Under the pieces are notes generated by a model. The model was not told the origin of the DNA. It ran no database searches and saw only the letters and a program-made list of their open reading frames with translations. From NCBI GenBank assembly GCA_943846735.1, contig OX044364.1, positions 2,294,001 to 2,358,000 on the forward strand: a DNA stretch of 64,000 nucleotides. Direction: 5' to 3'. Below, one piece after another: positions 36,571 to 45,937 of this stretch (positions within the stretch are counted from its first letter, which is position 1; each line of letters starts with the position of its first letter). Source of the stretch: CAJQLB01 sp905479065. Its GTDB lineage: Bacteria; Bacteroidota; Bacteroidia; Flavobacteriales; Flavobacteriaceae. The translations under genes were made by a program, and so were the position numbers.

Positions 36571-37962
36571 ATGAAGAAGCTGATTTTATTAACGACCGTA
36601 TTAGCAGTCTTAGCAAGTTGTGGTTCTGGTGACAGGGGAGAACTTGTAGGAGTTAAAGGGAAAAACTGGCATCCAGAAAAGCCTTATGGTATGGAATTAA
36701 TTCCAGGAGGCTCATTTATTATGGGTAAGTCTGATGATGATTTAGCAGGTGTCAAAAATGCACCGACTAAGACAGTGACCGTGCGATCATTTTACATGGA
36801 CGCCACCGAAATAACGAACAGTGAGTATCGTCAATTTGTAGAGTGGGTAAGAGATTCTATTATTCGAACACGACTTGCAATTTTGGCCGATGAAGAAGGA
36901 TTAAACCCAGTAGATAATCCAGATGGGATTGGTGAATATGCATTTCAAGATGCTGACACGACTGGTATGACAGTTTATGAAAAGTACATGATGGATAATT
37001 ATGCAGGAACAGGAGATGATTTTTATGAAGGTAGAAAATTGAACAAAGACGTTGATTTAATTTTTGATACAGACGAATATCCTGATGTGTACTATACGGA
37101 AGTTATGGATAGTATGTATCTGCCAATGTCAGAATCATACAATGGACAGCGTACTTGGGATGTCAAAAAATTTAAGTTTCAGTTCCAAACAATGGATATC
37201 AAATCTGCCGCTAAATACAAAGAATTAAAGCGAAGCGATGTCATTATAAAAGAAGAAATTGAAGTTTATCCAGACACTACGGTTTGGATAAGAGATTTTG
37301 CGTATTCTTACAATGAGCCAATGCACAACGATTATTTTTGGCATGAAGCCTACAGTGATTACCCTGTCGTTGGTGTAAGTTGGAAACAAGCACAAGCTTT
37401 TGCGCAATGGAGAACTATTTATAAAAATGGTTATCAAAAATCTAAAAACAAAGATTTTGTAAATAAATATAGGTTGCCGTCTGAGGCAGAGTGGGAGTAT
37501 GCAGCTCGAGGTGGTCTTCAAGGTGCAACATATCCTTGGGGTGGTCCTTATACCAAAAATGACCGTGGTTGTTTCATGGCAAATTTCAAACCTTTAAGAG
37601 GAGATTACGCAGCTGATCAGGCTCTATATACTGTAGAAGCAGATGCTTACGAGCCCAATGATTATAATCTGTACAACATGGCGGGGAATGTATCCGAATG
37701 GGTATTGGCGTCATATGATCCATCATCTTATGAATATACATCTACAATGAACCCTGACGTTAATGACGTAGATAATGAACGTAAGGTCGTAAGAGGTGGT
37801 TCTTGGAAAGATGTTGCCTATTTCTTGCAAGTTAGTTCAAGAGATTATGAATATGCAGATTCAGCAAGGAGCTACATTGGTTTTCGTGTAGTCCAGGATT
37901 ATATGGGTAATGATGTGACGGCAAATGCAGCTACCAATAGCAAAAAAATTAAAAGAAGATAA
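36571..37962 (+). CDS. gldK: T9SS ring lipoprotein GldK
   Basis: A 463-residue lipoprotein (MKKLILLTTVLAVLASCGSG, lipobox LASC) of the formylglycine-generating-enzyme (SUMF1) fold. GldK (PorK) forms, with GldN, the large periplasmic ring of the type IX secretion and gliding apparatus under the outer membrane. Fold motifs are GMELIPGGSFIMGKSDDD, YMDATEITNSEYRQFVEWV, YRLPSEAEWEYAARGG, YNMAGNVSEWV and VVRGGSWKD. Family members use the fold structurally, not as an enzyme. It is the first gene of gldKLMN, with gldL 31 bases downstream. Confidence 0.97.
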   Translation: MKKLILLTTVLAVLASCGSGDRGELVGVKGKNWHPEKPYGMELIPGGSFIMGKSDDDLAGVKNAPTKTVTVRSFYMDATEITNSEYRQFVEWVRDSIIRTRLAILADEEGLNPVDNPDGIGEYAFQDADTTGMTVYEKYMMDNYAGTGDDFYEGRKLNKDVDLIFDTDEYPDVYYTEVMDSMYLPMSESYNGQRTWDVKKFKFQFQTMDIKSAAKYKELKRSDVIIKEEIEVYPDTTVWIRDFAYSYNEPMHNDYFWHEAYSDYPVVGVSWKQAQAFAQWRTIYKNGYQKSKNKDFVNKYRLPSEAEWEYAARGGLQGATYPWGGPYTKNDRGCFMANFKPLRGDYAADQALYTVEADAYEPNDYNLYNMAGNVSEWVLASYDPSSYEYTSTMNPDVNDVDNERKVVRGGSWKDVAYFLQVSSRDYEYADSARSYIGFRVVQDYMGNDVTANAATNSKKIKRR

Positions 37963-37993
37963 AACTTAACTTAACTTAACTAAAACAAATATT

Positions 37994-38632
37994 ATGGCAC
38001 AATCAAAAGGAGGCAAGAAATTTATGAACATGGCCTACGGCTTAGGCGCATCAATCGTTATTATAGGAGCATTATTTAAAATTATTCATTTTGAAATTGG
38101 GCCACTTACAGGAAATGTCATGTTGACTATTGGTTTAGTAACTGAGGCTATTATTTTCGCATTATCTGCCTTTGAACCAGTAGATGACGATTTAGACTGG
38201 GCCCTGGTGTATCCTGAATTAGCTGGAGGTAAAATGTCAGGTAAGAAAGAAAAATCTAAAGATGCTGAAGGACTATTGTCTAAAAAATTAGATGAATTAT
38301 TAAAAGAAGCTCAAATTGATGGAGAACTTATGGCAAGCCTTGGTGATAGCATCAAAAATTTTGAAGGAGCAGCAAAAAACATGACACCAACTGTAGATTC
38401 ATTGAATGCTACAAAAAAATACAGTGAAGAAATGTCATTAGCTGCAGCACAAATGGAGTCGTTAAATAGTTTGTATAAAGTACAATTAGATAGTGTTAAT
38501 AGACAGTCTTCTATTAATGAGGAGTCTATAGAAAATGCAGCGAAGCTCAAAGAGCAAATGCAGTCATTAGCATCAAATTTATCATCCTTAAACGGAGTAT
38601 ATGGTGGTATGTTAAGTGCCATGAATAAATAG
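37994..38632 (+). CDS. gldL: T9SS/gliding motor protein GldL
   Basis: A 212-residue inner-membrane protein that with GldM forms the proton-driven motor of T9SS and gliding. Two membrane helices lie at about residues 15-32 and 38-60 (YGLGASIVIIGALFKIIHFE; VMLTIGLVTEAIIFALSAFE). Charged residues within or beside the helices (Lys29, His32, Glu51, Glu61) appear to match, with an offset of two, residues implicated in proton flow in the F. johnsoniae protein. The rest is a cytoplasmic coiled-coil-like region with an acidic/Lys linker. Confidence 0.97.
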   Translation: MAQSKGGKKFMNMAYGLGASIVIIGALFKIIHFEIGPLTGNVMLTIGLVTEAIIFALSAFEPVDDDLDWALVYPELAGGKMSGKKEKSKDAEGLLSKKLDELLKEAQIDGELMASLGDSIKNFEGAAKNMTPTVDSLNATKKYSEEMSLAAAQMESLNSLYKVQLDSVNRQSSINEESIENAAKLKEQMQSLASNLSSLNGVYGGMLSAMNK

Positions 38633-38666
38633 GATACGTCCATTCTTAAACCCAAAACTAATAATT

Positions 38667-40214
38667 ATGGCAGGAGGTAAATTATCCGCAAGGCAAAAAA
38701 TGATTAATCTGATGTATTTGATTTTTATCGCGATGTTAGCGTTAAATATGTCAAAGGAAGTGCTTTCAGCATTTGGATTAATGAACGAAAAACTGGTTGA
38801 TTCTAATCAAGCTGCAGCTCAAAGAAATACTGATTTCTTTGCTGGTTTAGAACAACAAGCTCTAGAGCAACCAGATAAGTTTAGACCATTATTAAACCAA
38901 GCAACGCAAGTACAATCTTTGGCAAATGATTTAAATACTTATATCGCAGATTTAAAGGGTCAAATGACGTCTGCTTTAGACGATCCTCAAGATTATGAAA
39001 TCATGGATAAAGGAGATTTTTTAGATAATTATTTTTTCATTGGTGAAAAGTTAAAACCTGAGGGAGAAGATTTTATAAATAAAATGGCGTCTTTTAGAAA
39101 TGGTATCAAAGAAGTTATAGGAGAGACATATCCTGGTATTACGGCAGATGTTGAAAAGAAATTTGCGACGGAACCTGTTACCAACAGAGATGGAAACGTA
39201 CTAGATTGGCTAGATTATCATTATAGAGGTTTTCCTCTAGTGGCATCCTTGACAAAAATGACACAACTGCAAGCCGACATTAAAACCACAGAATCTGAGG
39301 TGATGTCTACAATGCTTCAGGGGAAGTTAAAAATCGAAGCATCTCTAACAAACTTTGACGCTATTGTTGTTCCAGATAAAACAGCTTTTTTTTCTGGAGA
39401 AAATTTTACAGGAACCATTATACTTGGTAAAAAGGATAACACATTAACAGCAGATAAGGTTATTGTAAATGGGAATGAACTTGCCAAAGATGCGATGCAA
39501 GCGGGTCAAACAAAGTTAAGTTTTCCTGCTGGAGCAGTAGGAGAAAGAGATATTACAGGAGAATTTCAATTTGTAGAAGGTGGAGAAACCATTACAATAC
39601 CTATAAAGAGCTCATATGCGGTTGTTCCAAAACCAAATTCAGCAACTATTTCTGCTGATAAAATGAACGTTGTTTATCGTGGGGTAAAAAATCCAATGAC
39701 CATTTCATTTGCAGGGGTGTCTGATAATAAAGTACAAGCAAATGCAGAAGGGCTTACCAAAATTTCAGGAGTTGGTAAATATATGATGGACGCTACTCGA
39801 ATCAAGGGTAGAGAAGTGACAATCAATGTATCAGGAACGTTACCTGATGGAGATAAGGTAAGTGATAAAGCAACTTTCAGAATCAAAGATTTACCTCGAC
39901 CAACAGGAACAGTAAGAGGCGAAGATGGAAACATAAAAATGCAGCGTAATGCGTTAGAAATATCAACTATTGGTGCGAAATTTGAAGACTTTGATTTCAA
40001 CCTTCCGTTGAAGGTTACAGGATTTAAATTTAAAGTGTTAGGACAGCCAACCATTAATGTTAACGGTAGTAAATTAGATGGAAGAGCAAAGGCGGCGCTG
40101 CGTAAGGCAAAGCGTGGTTCAGATGTTCAAATTTTTGATATTGAAGCAAAAGCCCAAGGTGTTAGCGTCATACTTAAAAAAGTATCAGCTGTCATCATCG
40201 AGCTTACCAATTAA
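38667..40214 (+). CDS. gldM: T9SS/gliding motor protein GldM
   Basis: A 515-residue protein with one N-terminal membrane helix (about residues 10-32; MINLMYLIFIAMLALNMSKE) and a long periplasmic part comprising a helical D1 domain and beta-rich Ig-like D2-D4 domains. GldM transmits motor motion from GldL to the GldKN ring. Start and length are as expected, and ggagg at 38672-38676 lies inside the first codons. It follows gldL by 34 bases. Confidence 0.97.
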   Translation: MAGGKLSARQKMINLMYLIFIAMLALNMSKEVLSAFGLMNEKLVDSNQAAAQRNTDFFAGLEQQALEQPDKFRPLLNQATQVQSLANDLNTYIADLKGQMTSALDDPQDYEIMDKGDFLDNYFFIGEKLKPEGEDFINKMASFRNGIKEVIGETYPGITADVEKKFATEPVTNRDGNVLDWLDYHYRGFPLVASLTKMTQLQADIKTTESEVMSTMLQGKLKIEASLTNFDAIVVPDKTAFFSGENFTGTIILGKKDNTLTADKVIVNGNELAKDAMQAGQTKLSFPAGAVGERDITGEFQFVEGGETITIPIKSSYAVVPKPNSATISADKMNVVYRGVKNPMTISFAGVSDNKVQANAEGLTKISGVGKYMMDATRIKGREVTINVSGTLPDGDKVSDKATFRIKDLPRPTGTVRGEDGNIKMQRNALEISTIGAKFEDFDFNLPLKVTGFKFKVLGQPTINVNGSKLDGRAKAALRKAKRGSDVQIFDIEAKAQGVSVILKKVSAVIIELTN

Positions 40215-40257
40215 AATTGAAAGTCTTTTAAAAAAGTCTCTCAACATAAAATTTAGT

Positions 40258-41148
40258 ATGATGAAAAAACAATTTATAATCACAAGTTTCGCCATTATGA
40301 CCATGTCATTAGGCTTTTCTCAGGCAAATATTTTAAATGCCAAGAGCCCACAAGAAATTGGCGTAAAAACAGATGCTCAGTTAGCTCTTGATAATGACAA
40401 GCCCCTAGAATACGGTTACGTAGATGACAGAGATATTTTATATTCTCGTATGACCTGGGAAAAAGTTGTTTTAGATGAACGTGTAAATTTTCCTTTGTAT
40501 TACCCAATTGACACAAACAACATAGGATCAAACAGACGTTCATTATTTGATGTTTTAATGTCAAATGTGAAAAGTGGCGCAATCAGAAATATTTACGATG
40601 ATTCTTATTTTAATACAAAACGTACATTAAAAGATATTGAAGCCGCTATGGTAATGATTGATACTACTGAACTAGGTATTGAGCAATTAAATGCTGGCGA
40701 AGCACTATCACCTGAATATATCAATCGACGTGATATCACCGCAGCAGACATTGTGGAGTATCGTATAAAAGGATTGTGGTATTTTGATAAACGACTCAGT
40801 GAACTTAAATATCGTTTGTTAGGCATCGCTCCTGTGGCACCAGATGTTAACTTTATGGATACTGATAAGCCGGATTTAGTGGAATTATTTTGGGTCTTTT
40901 TCCCAGATTCAAGAGAAGCACTACATAAGGCTAAAACATTTAATAAAAAGAACAGTGCTATACCATTATCTTTCGATCACTTATTAAATTCAAGACGTTT
41001 TAATGGCTATGTCTATCAAGAAGAAAATGTTCAGGGCGATAGAAAGATCTCTGAATATATCAGTGACAATGCCTTAATGCAGTTATTAGAGTCTGATCGT
41101 GTGAAAGATAAAATAAGAAATTTTGAGATGGATATGTGGAGTTATTAA
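40258..41148 (+). CDS. gldN: T9SS ring protein GldN
   Basis: Start chosen at the double ATG 40258/40261 (MMKKQFIITSFAIMTMSLGFSQ), giving 296 residues with a signal peptide. The frame is open back to 40078, but that part overlaps gldM and is not conserved-looking. GldN (PorN) joins GldK in the periplasmic ring. Conserved-looking parts are YGYVDDRDILYSRMTWEKVVLDERVNFPLYYP and the C-terminal EYISDNALMQLLESDRVKDKIRNFEMDMW. It is the last gene of gldKLMN; a strong terminator follows. Confidence 0.97.
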   Translation: MMKKQFIITSFAIMTMSLGFSQANILNAKSPQEIGVKTDAQLALDNDKPLEYGYVDDRDILYSRMTWEKVVLDERVNFPLYYPIDTNNIGSNRRSLFDVLMSNVKSGAIRNIYDDSYFNTKRTLKDIEAAMVMIDTTELGIEQLNAGEALSPEYINRRDITAADIVEYRIKGLWYFDKRLSELKYRLLGIAPVAPDVNFMDTDKPDLVELFWVFFPDSREALHKAKTFNKKNSAIPLSFDHLLNSRRFNGYVYQEENVQGDRKISEYISDNALMQLLESDRVKDKIRNFEMDMWSY

Positions 41149-41164
41149 ACACTCAGTCTTATCA

Positions 41165-41207
41165 ATTCATAAAAAAACTCCTATTTATAAGGAGTTTTTT
41201 TATGAAT
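41165..41207 (+). terminator. Strong terminator after gldN
   Basis: A perfect 17-bp inverted repeat (41165-41181 with 41191-41207, core ACTCC/GGAGT flanked by A and T runs) around a 9-base loop, 17 bases after the gldN stop. It would end the gldKLMN transcript. Confidence 0.88.
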
Positions 41208-41269
41208 AATTCTTTACTATTTAATCGTCCAGTTATTACTAAACAAGTCATTTTAGTTATTTTTGCGTG

Positions 41270-42313
41270 ATGAACAATGTTGATTACTTAATTGTAGGGT
41301 CAGGACTTGCAGGAATTTTATTTGCGGAAGTTTTAACGAGACAACATAAAACTTTTTTAATAATAGATGACGCATCACAACAGTCATCAGTTGTGGCTGG
41401 TGGATTGTATAATCCAGTAATTTTAAAACGTTTTACAGGAGTTTGGAAGGCTAAAGAACAGCTAGATATCGCGATGCCTATTTACGAACGTCTCGAAAAC
41501 AGTTTAGGAATTAAACTTGATCATAAAATTTCTGTAAAGCGATTATTTAATTCCATTCAAGAACAAAATAATTGGTTTTTGGCTGCTGATAAACCTAATC
41601 TTTCAAAGTTTTTATCACACAAAATTATAACAAATGACAATTCAAGTATCAAGGCAGATTTTGGTTTTGGTACGGTACTGCGTACTGGAAGAATTGACAC
41701 AAGTTTATTAGTTCAAGCCTACAAGGAAGAATTAGATAAGAAGGGTTTGCTCTTTGATGAGTCCTTCAATTATAACTTGCTTGATCACCATCAGGATCAT
41801 TTAAATTATAACAAGATTAAAACAAAACATGTTGTTTTTGCTGAGGGTTTCGGTTTAAAAAATAATCCCTATTTCAATCATTTACCCTTAAATGGTACCA
41901 AAGGAGAGTTAATTACAATTTTTGCTCCTGATTTAAAAATAGATTACGTTTTGAAATCAAGTGTGTTTCTCATACCGATTGGGAATGATTATTATCTTGT
42001 TGGTGCTACTTATGAATGGGAAGATAAAACGAATGCAATTACCCAAAAAGCAAAGAGTGAATTAATTTCTAAGCTAACAAAATTTATTAAATGTGATTTT
42101 GATATTGTAAATCAAGTTGCTGGAATTCGGCCTACAGTTAAAGACCGAAGGCCGCTAGTTGGAAGACACAAAATTTATGACAACATGTATGTTTTAAATG
42201 GCTTAGGGACAAGAGGGGTTATGATTGCTCCTTACGTTGCACAACAATTATTTGATTTTATTGAGCATAAATTGCCTTTAAATTTAGAAATTAATTCTAA
42301 TCGTTTTGAGTGA
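41270..42313 (+). CDS. FAD-dependent oxidoreductase (DAO family)
   Basis: A 347-residue flavoprotein with an N-terminal dinucleotide-binding motif (VDYLIVGSGLAGILFAEVL) and the D-amino-acid-oxidase-type C-terminal motif (VAGIRPTVKDRRPLVGRH...YVLNGLGTRGVMIAPY). The ATG at 41270 is preferred over the GTG directly before it at 41267. No signal peptide or membrane segment is seen. The substrate is unknown; relatives oxidise amino acids or sarcosine-like amines. From memory the gene commonly follows gldKLMN in Flavobacteriia, but it is separated from it by a terminator and so is independent. Confidence 0.88.
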   Translation: MNNVDYLIVGSGLAGILFAEVLTRQHKTFLIIDDASQQSSVVAGGLYNPVILKRFTGVWKAKEQLDIAMPIYERLENSLGIKLDHKISVKRLFNSIQEQNNWFLAADKPNLSKFLSHKIITNDNSSIKADFGFGTVLRTGRIDTSLLVQAYKEELDKKGLLFDESFNYNLLDHHQDHLNYNKIKTKHVVFAEGFGLKNNPYFNHLPLNGTKGELITIFAPDLKIDYVLKSSVFLIPIGNDYYLVGATYEWEDKTNAITQKAKSELISKLTKFIKCDFDIVNQVAGIRPTVKDRRPLVGRHKIYDNMYVLNGLGTRGVMIAPYVAQQLFDFIEHKLPLNLEINSNRFE

Positions 42314-42344
42314 AACTACAGGCCCTAATCGAATTAAAGAGTTA

Positions 42345-42728
42345 CTATTTTTTTCTGTAAATTGGATCGTAATGAATGAATATATTGATCCAAATATTTC
42401 TAGATAATCTTAATATAATTGGTAAGAAAACAATAAGTGTTACAACAATACTGAGAAAAGATATATTACGGTTGCTTCCTAAGAAAAAATAAGAAATCAC
42501 AAATGCAGCCATAGCAAATGCAATACCTACGGCGTAGCTCACATACATCGCACCGTAAAAAAAAGAAGGTTCAATTTTATAGGTAGTTTGACAATTTGAA
42601 CACTTTTTATGCATTAATAAAGCATCAGAAAGCTGATAGGGATTTTTATTTTTATACATGCTTTCCTCGTGACACTTTGGACAAGTTCCCTTCAAAATAC
42701 TATAAATCTTAAAACCTTTTAAAAACAT
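42345..42728 (-). CDS. DUF983 membrane protein
   Basis: The ATG at 42728 gives 127 residues (MFLKGFKIYSILKGTCPKCHEE); an upstream in-frame start at 42764 is less typical. Two zinc-ribbon-like CxxC motifs (CPKCHEE and HKKCSNCQTTY) precede two membrane helices (about 55-80 and 85-105). This matches DUF983, a small family of unknown function. It converges with the FAD oxidoreductase gene and diverges from the ABC-F gene. Confidence 0.9.
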   Translation of the reverse strand: MFLKGFKIYSILKGTCPKCHEESMYKNKNPYQLSDALLMHKKCSNCQTTYKIEPSFFYGAMYVSYAVGIAFAMAAFVISYFFLGSNRNISFLSIVVTLIVFLPIILRLSRNIWINIFIHYDPIYRKK

Positions 42729-42811
42729 TTTTTTTAGATTATTTTTGCTGCCTAATAACAACACAAAATTAAACTTTTTTAAAGTTTATGAGTGTAACCT
42801 TTATTACAAAA

Positions 42812-44722
42812 ATGTTAAATATCCATAAACTTTCTATCTCGTTTCAGGGAGATTATTTATTTGAGAATATTTCTTTTAGATTAAAAGGAGGAGATCGTGT
42901 TGGTTTAATTGGTAAAAACGGTGCAGGAAAATCAACCTTACTGAAAATTATTGCTGGAGAATTAGATTTTGATGAAGGTCAGGTTGCTGAAGAAAAGGAA
43001 ATTAAGCTTGGTTTTTTAAAACAAGATATTGATTTTACTTACGGTCGTTCTATTTTAGAGGAGGCTTATGAAGCATTTACTGAAATCAAACAATTAGAAA
43101 CAAAATTAACTTTTATAAATGAACAGTTGGCAGAGCGCACAGATTATGAAAGTGAAGCCTACAATCAGTTAATGATTGATGTTAATGATGTTCAACATCA
43201 ATATGAAATAATTGGAGGATATAATTACCAAGGAGAGACTGAAAAAATCTTACAGGGCCTTGGTTTTCATCGGAACGACTTTAGCAAATTAACAGATACC
43301 TTTTCAGGTGGTTGGCGCATGCGAATTGAGTTGGCTAAATTATTGCTTCAAAAAAATGATATTTTGTTGTTGGATGAGCCCACTAATCACTTAGACATTG
43401 AGTCAATTATTTGGTTGGAATCATTTTTAAAGAATTATGCGGGTGCGGTTGTCATCGTTTCCCATGATAAAATGTTTTTAGATAATATAACCAATAGAAC
43501 AATTGAAATTTCACTTGGCAAAATTTATGATTATCCAAAACCTTACACCGAGTATCTTGTCTTGCGTGCTGAACTGAAAACCTTGCAATTAGCGTCACAA
43601 AAAAATCAGCAAAAACAAATTGAGCAAACAGAAAAATTAATAGAAAAGTTTCGTGCAAAGGCATCGAAAGCTACGATGGCGCAGTCATTGATTAAAAAAT
43701 TAGATAAAATTGATAGGATTGAGGTAGATCAGGATGATAACAGCGTAATGTCTGTGAATTTTCCAGTATCTGTCGTGCCAGGAAAAGTTGTTATAGATAT
43801 TCAAAATGTTTCAAAACACTATGACGAACTTCAAGTGTTAAATAATGTAAATCTTCAAGTTGAACGAAATAGTAAAATCGCGTTTGTTGGTCAAAATGGT
43901 CAAGGAAAATCGACCTTAGCAAAGATCATTGTTGGAGATTTAAGTCATGACGGATACATCAAACTTGGTCACAATGTTCAAATTGGTTATTTCGCACAAA
44001 ATCAAGCTGAATACTTAGATGGGAGTAAAACGGTTTTAGATACAATGATTGATGCTGCAAATGAAACAAACCGATCAAAAGTAAGAGATATATTAGGTTC
44101 TTTTTTGTTTAGGGGAGAAGAGGTCGATAAATATGTCAGGGTGCTGTCGGGAGGAGAACGCAATCGCTTAGCACTTGCAAAATTATTATTGCAACCTCTA
44201 AATGTACTCGTCATGGATGAACCTACAAATCATTTAGATATTACATCAAAAAATGTCCTTAAAGATGCTTTGATGAAATTTTCAGGAACCTTAATACTAG
44301 TATCTCATGATCGAGATTTTTTACAAGGGTTAAATAATAAAATTTACGAATTCAAAGATCAACGCATCAAAGAATATCTGGGGGATATAGATTTCTTTCT
44401 AGAGCAACGCAATCTTGAGAATCTTCGTGAGGCTGAGAAACGGGAAGTTCATAAAAAAACCGAGACAAAATCGGATAATAAGCAATCATATAAAAATCAG
44501 AAAAAATTAAAATCTCTCAACAATAAGCTGAGTAAAGTAGAGTCTGAAATTAGTCAATTAGAAAAAGAAATTAAGGATATTGATATTGAATTAGCGGTCA
44601 ATTATGATGTAACTGTCTCTGATCCAAAGTTTTTTGAAATCTACGAAAGAAAAAAGAATAATTTAACCAAGTTAATGGCAGAATGGGAATTAATTCAAGA
44701 GTCATTAGAAGAACTTTTATGA
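42812..44722 (+). CDS. ABC-F family ATPase
   Basis: A 636-residue cytoplasmic protein from the ATG at 42812 (MLNIHKLSISFQGDYLFENI); an upstream in-frame start at 42788 is unlikely. Two ABC domains without membrane segments: Walker A GKNGAGKST and GQNGQGKST, signatures FSGGWRMRIELAKLLL and LSGGERNRLALAKLLL, and Walker B LLLDEPTNHLD and LVMDEPTNHLD. A coiled coil ends the protein (about 550-636), as in Uup/ABCF3-like members. ABC-F proteins act on the ribosome, resolving stalls or protecting from antibiotics; which applies here cannot be told. Confidence 0.95.
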   Translation: MLNIHKLSISFQGDYLFENISFRLKGGDRVGLIGKNGAGKSTLLKIIAGELDFDEGQVAEEKEIKLGFLKQDIDFTYGRSILEEAYEAFTEIKQLETKLTFINEQLAERTDYESEAYNQLMIDVNDVQHQYEIIGGYNYQGETEKILQGLGFHRNDFSKLTDTFSGGWRMRIELAKLLLQKNDILLLDEPTNHLDIESIIWLESFLKNYAGAVVIVSHDKMFLDNITNRTIEISLGKIYDYPKPYTEYLVLRAELKTLQLASQKNQQKQIEQTEKLIEKFRAKASKATMAQSLIKKLDKIDRIEVDQDDNSVMSVNFPVSVVPGKVVIDIQNVSKHYDELQVLNNVNLQVERNSKIAFVGQNGQGKSTLAKIIVGDLSHDGYIKLGHNVQIGYFAQNQAEYLDGSKTVLDTMIDAANETNRSKVRDILGSFLFRGEEVDKYVRVLSGGERNRLALAKLLLQPLNVLVMDEPTNHLDITSKNVLKDALMKFSGTLILVSHDRDFLQGLNNKIYEFKDQRIKEYLGDIDFFLEQRNLENLREAEKREVHKKTETKSDNKQSYKNQKKLKSLNNKLSKVESEISQLEKEIKDIDIELAVNYDVTVSDPKFFEIYERKKNNLTKLMAEWELIQESLEELL

Positions 44723-44811
44723 ACAAAAGTGTTATTAATTTAGCTTTTTATTAACGTCTTTAGTCTTTCTTATAAATAACTTTGTCAATTAGAGAATTAT
44801 CATCAATTGAC

Positions 44812-45936
44812 ATGAGAAAAATCATACTATCAGTACTTGGAATTGTTTTTATTTTGGTAGCCCTGTACTTGGGGAAAAATATTAGTGAAAGTAAAAAACA
44901 AACACGTCCAATTCCTGCCAAAGTAATTAAGACAGTATTTGTTGACACTGTAATAAATGGCAATGTTAAAATTATTATTCCTGCAAATGGGAGTCTTACC
45001 GCCAAAAGACGCATCGAATTGTTTTCAGAGGTACAAGGGGTGTTTAGAATTGGATCTAGATTGTTTAAAGCAGGGCAAAAATATAATTCGGGAGATGTTT
45101 TTATTCGTATCGACAACACAGAATATTATGCAAATGTACAATCAGCAAAGAGTAATTTTTACAATACCCTGACAGCAATCATGCCAGATCTGAAATTAGA
45201 TTTTCCGGATGTATTTAAAAAATGGGAAACCTATATTGACAACATAGATTTAAAAAAAACAACCCCGAGCCTTCCTGAGTTGACTACCGAAAAAGAAAAG
45301 TATTTTATAACTGGCCGAGGTATTATTTCGGGTTATTACAATGTGAAGAATTTAGAACAACGGTTAAACAAGTACGCTATTTCTGCACCCTTCAATGGAA
45401 TTTTAACCGAAGCGCTTGTAACAGAGGGTTCACTTATTAGAAGTGGGCAAAAACTAGGCGAGTATATAGATGATAGCGTTTATGAATTGGAAGTGGCGGT
45501 TAGCAGAAATTATGCAAGTCTGCTCAAGATTGGAGAAACAGTAACACTTCATAATTTGGAGAAAACAGAAACTTACAATGGTTCAGTTTCAAGAATAAAT
45601 GGTAGCGTTGACCTTTCTTCCCAAACTATTAGTGCTTTTATTGAGGTAAAAGATGACGTATTAAAGGAAGGGATGTATCTAGAGGCGCAACTTGGTGCCA
45701 AGGAAGAGAAAAATGTGATTGAGATTGATAGAGCTTTATTATCAGACACAAATGAGGTCTTTATTGTAAAAGATTCCTTGTTATTGACACACCCTGTTAA
45801 ACCCGTTTTTTTTGGGGATAATAAAGTCGTTATTAAAGGTATTCCAAATGGGACTTTTTTACTTGCCAAGCCAGTGCCTGGCGCTTATCCTGGAATGCTA
45901 GTAAAGCCATATGTAAACAACACCAATCAGGATTAA
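44812..45936 (+). CDS. RND efflux periplasmic adaptor (HlyD/MFP family)
   Basis: The ATG at 44812 (MRKIILSVLGIVFILVALYL) gives 374 residues; a TTG at 44782 is the only earlier start. One N-terminal membrane anchor is followed by the lipoyl/barrel-sandwich half-motifs (ANGSLTAKRRIELFSEVQGVF and YAISAPFNGILTEALVTEGS), a short helical hairpin and a beta-barrel domain. It bridges the inner-membrane RND pump and the TolC-like channel encoded by the next two genes. It is the first gene of a three-gene operon; the permease follows after 1 base. Confidence 0.94.
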   Translation: MRKIILSVLGIVFILVALYLGKNISESKKQTRPIPAKVIKTVFVDTVINGNVKIIIPANGSLTAKRRIELFSEVQGVFRIGSRLFKAGQKYNSGDVFIRIDNTEYYANVQSAKSNFYNTLTAIMPDLKLDFPDVFKKWETYIDNIDLKKTTPSLPELTTEKEKYFITGRGIISGYYNVKNLEQRLNKYAISAPFNGILTEALVTEGSLIRSGQKLGEYIDDSVYELEVAVSRNYASLLKIGETVTLHNLEKTETYNGSVSRINGSVDLSSQTISAFIEVKDDVLKEGMYLEAQLGAKEEKNVIEIDRALLSDTNEVFIVKDSLLLTHPVKPVFFGDNKVVIKGIPNGTFLLAKPVPGAYPGMLVKPYVNNTNQD

Positions 45937-45937
45937 T

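Noticed and set aside
40078..40257. Upstream extension of the gldN reading frame
   Set aside because: It overlaps gldM in another frame and precedes a clear signal peptide that starts at 40258/40261.
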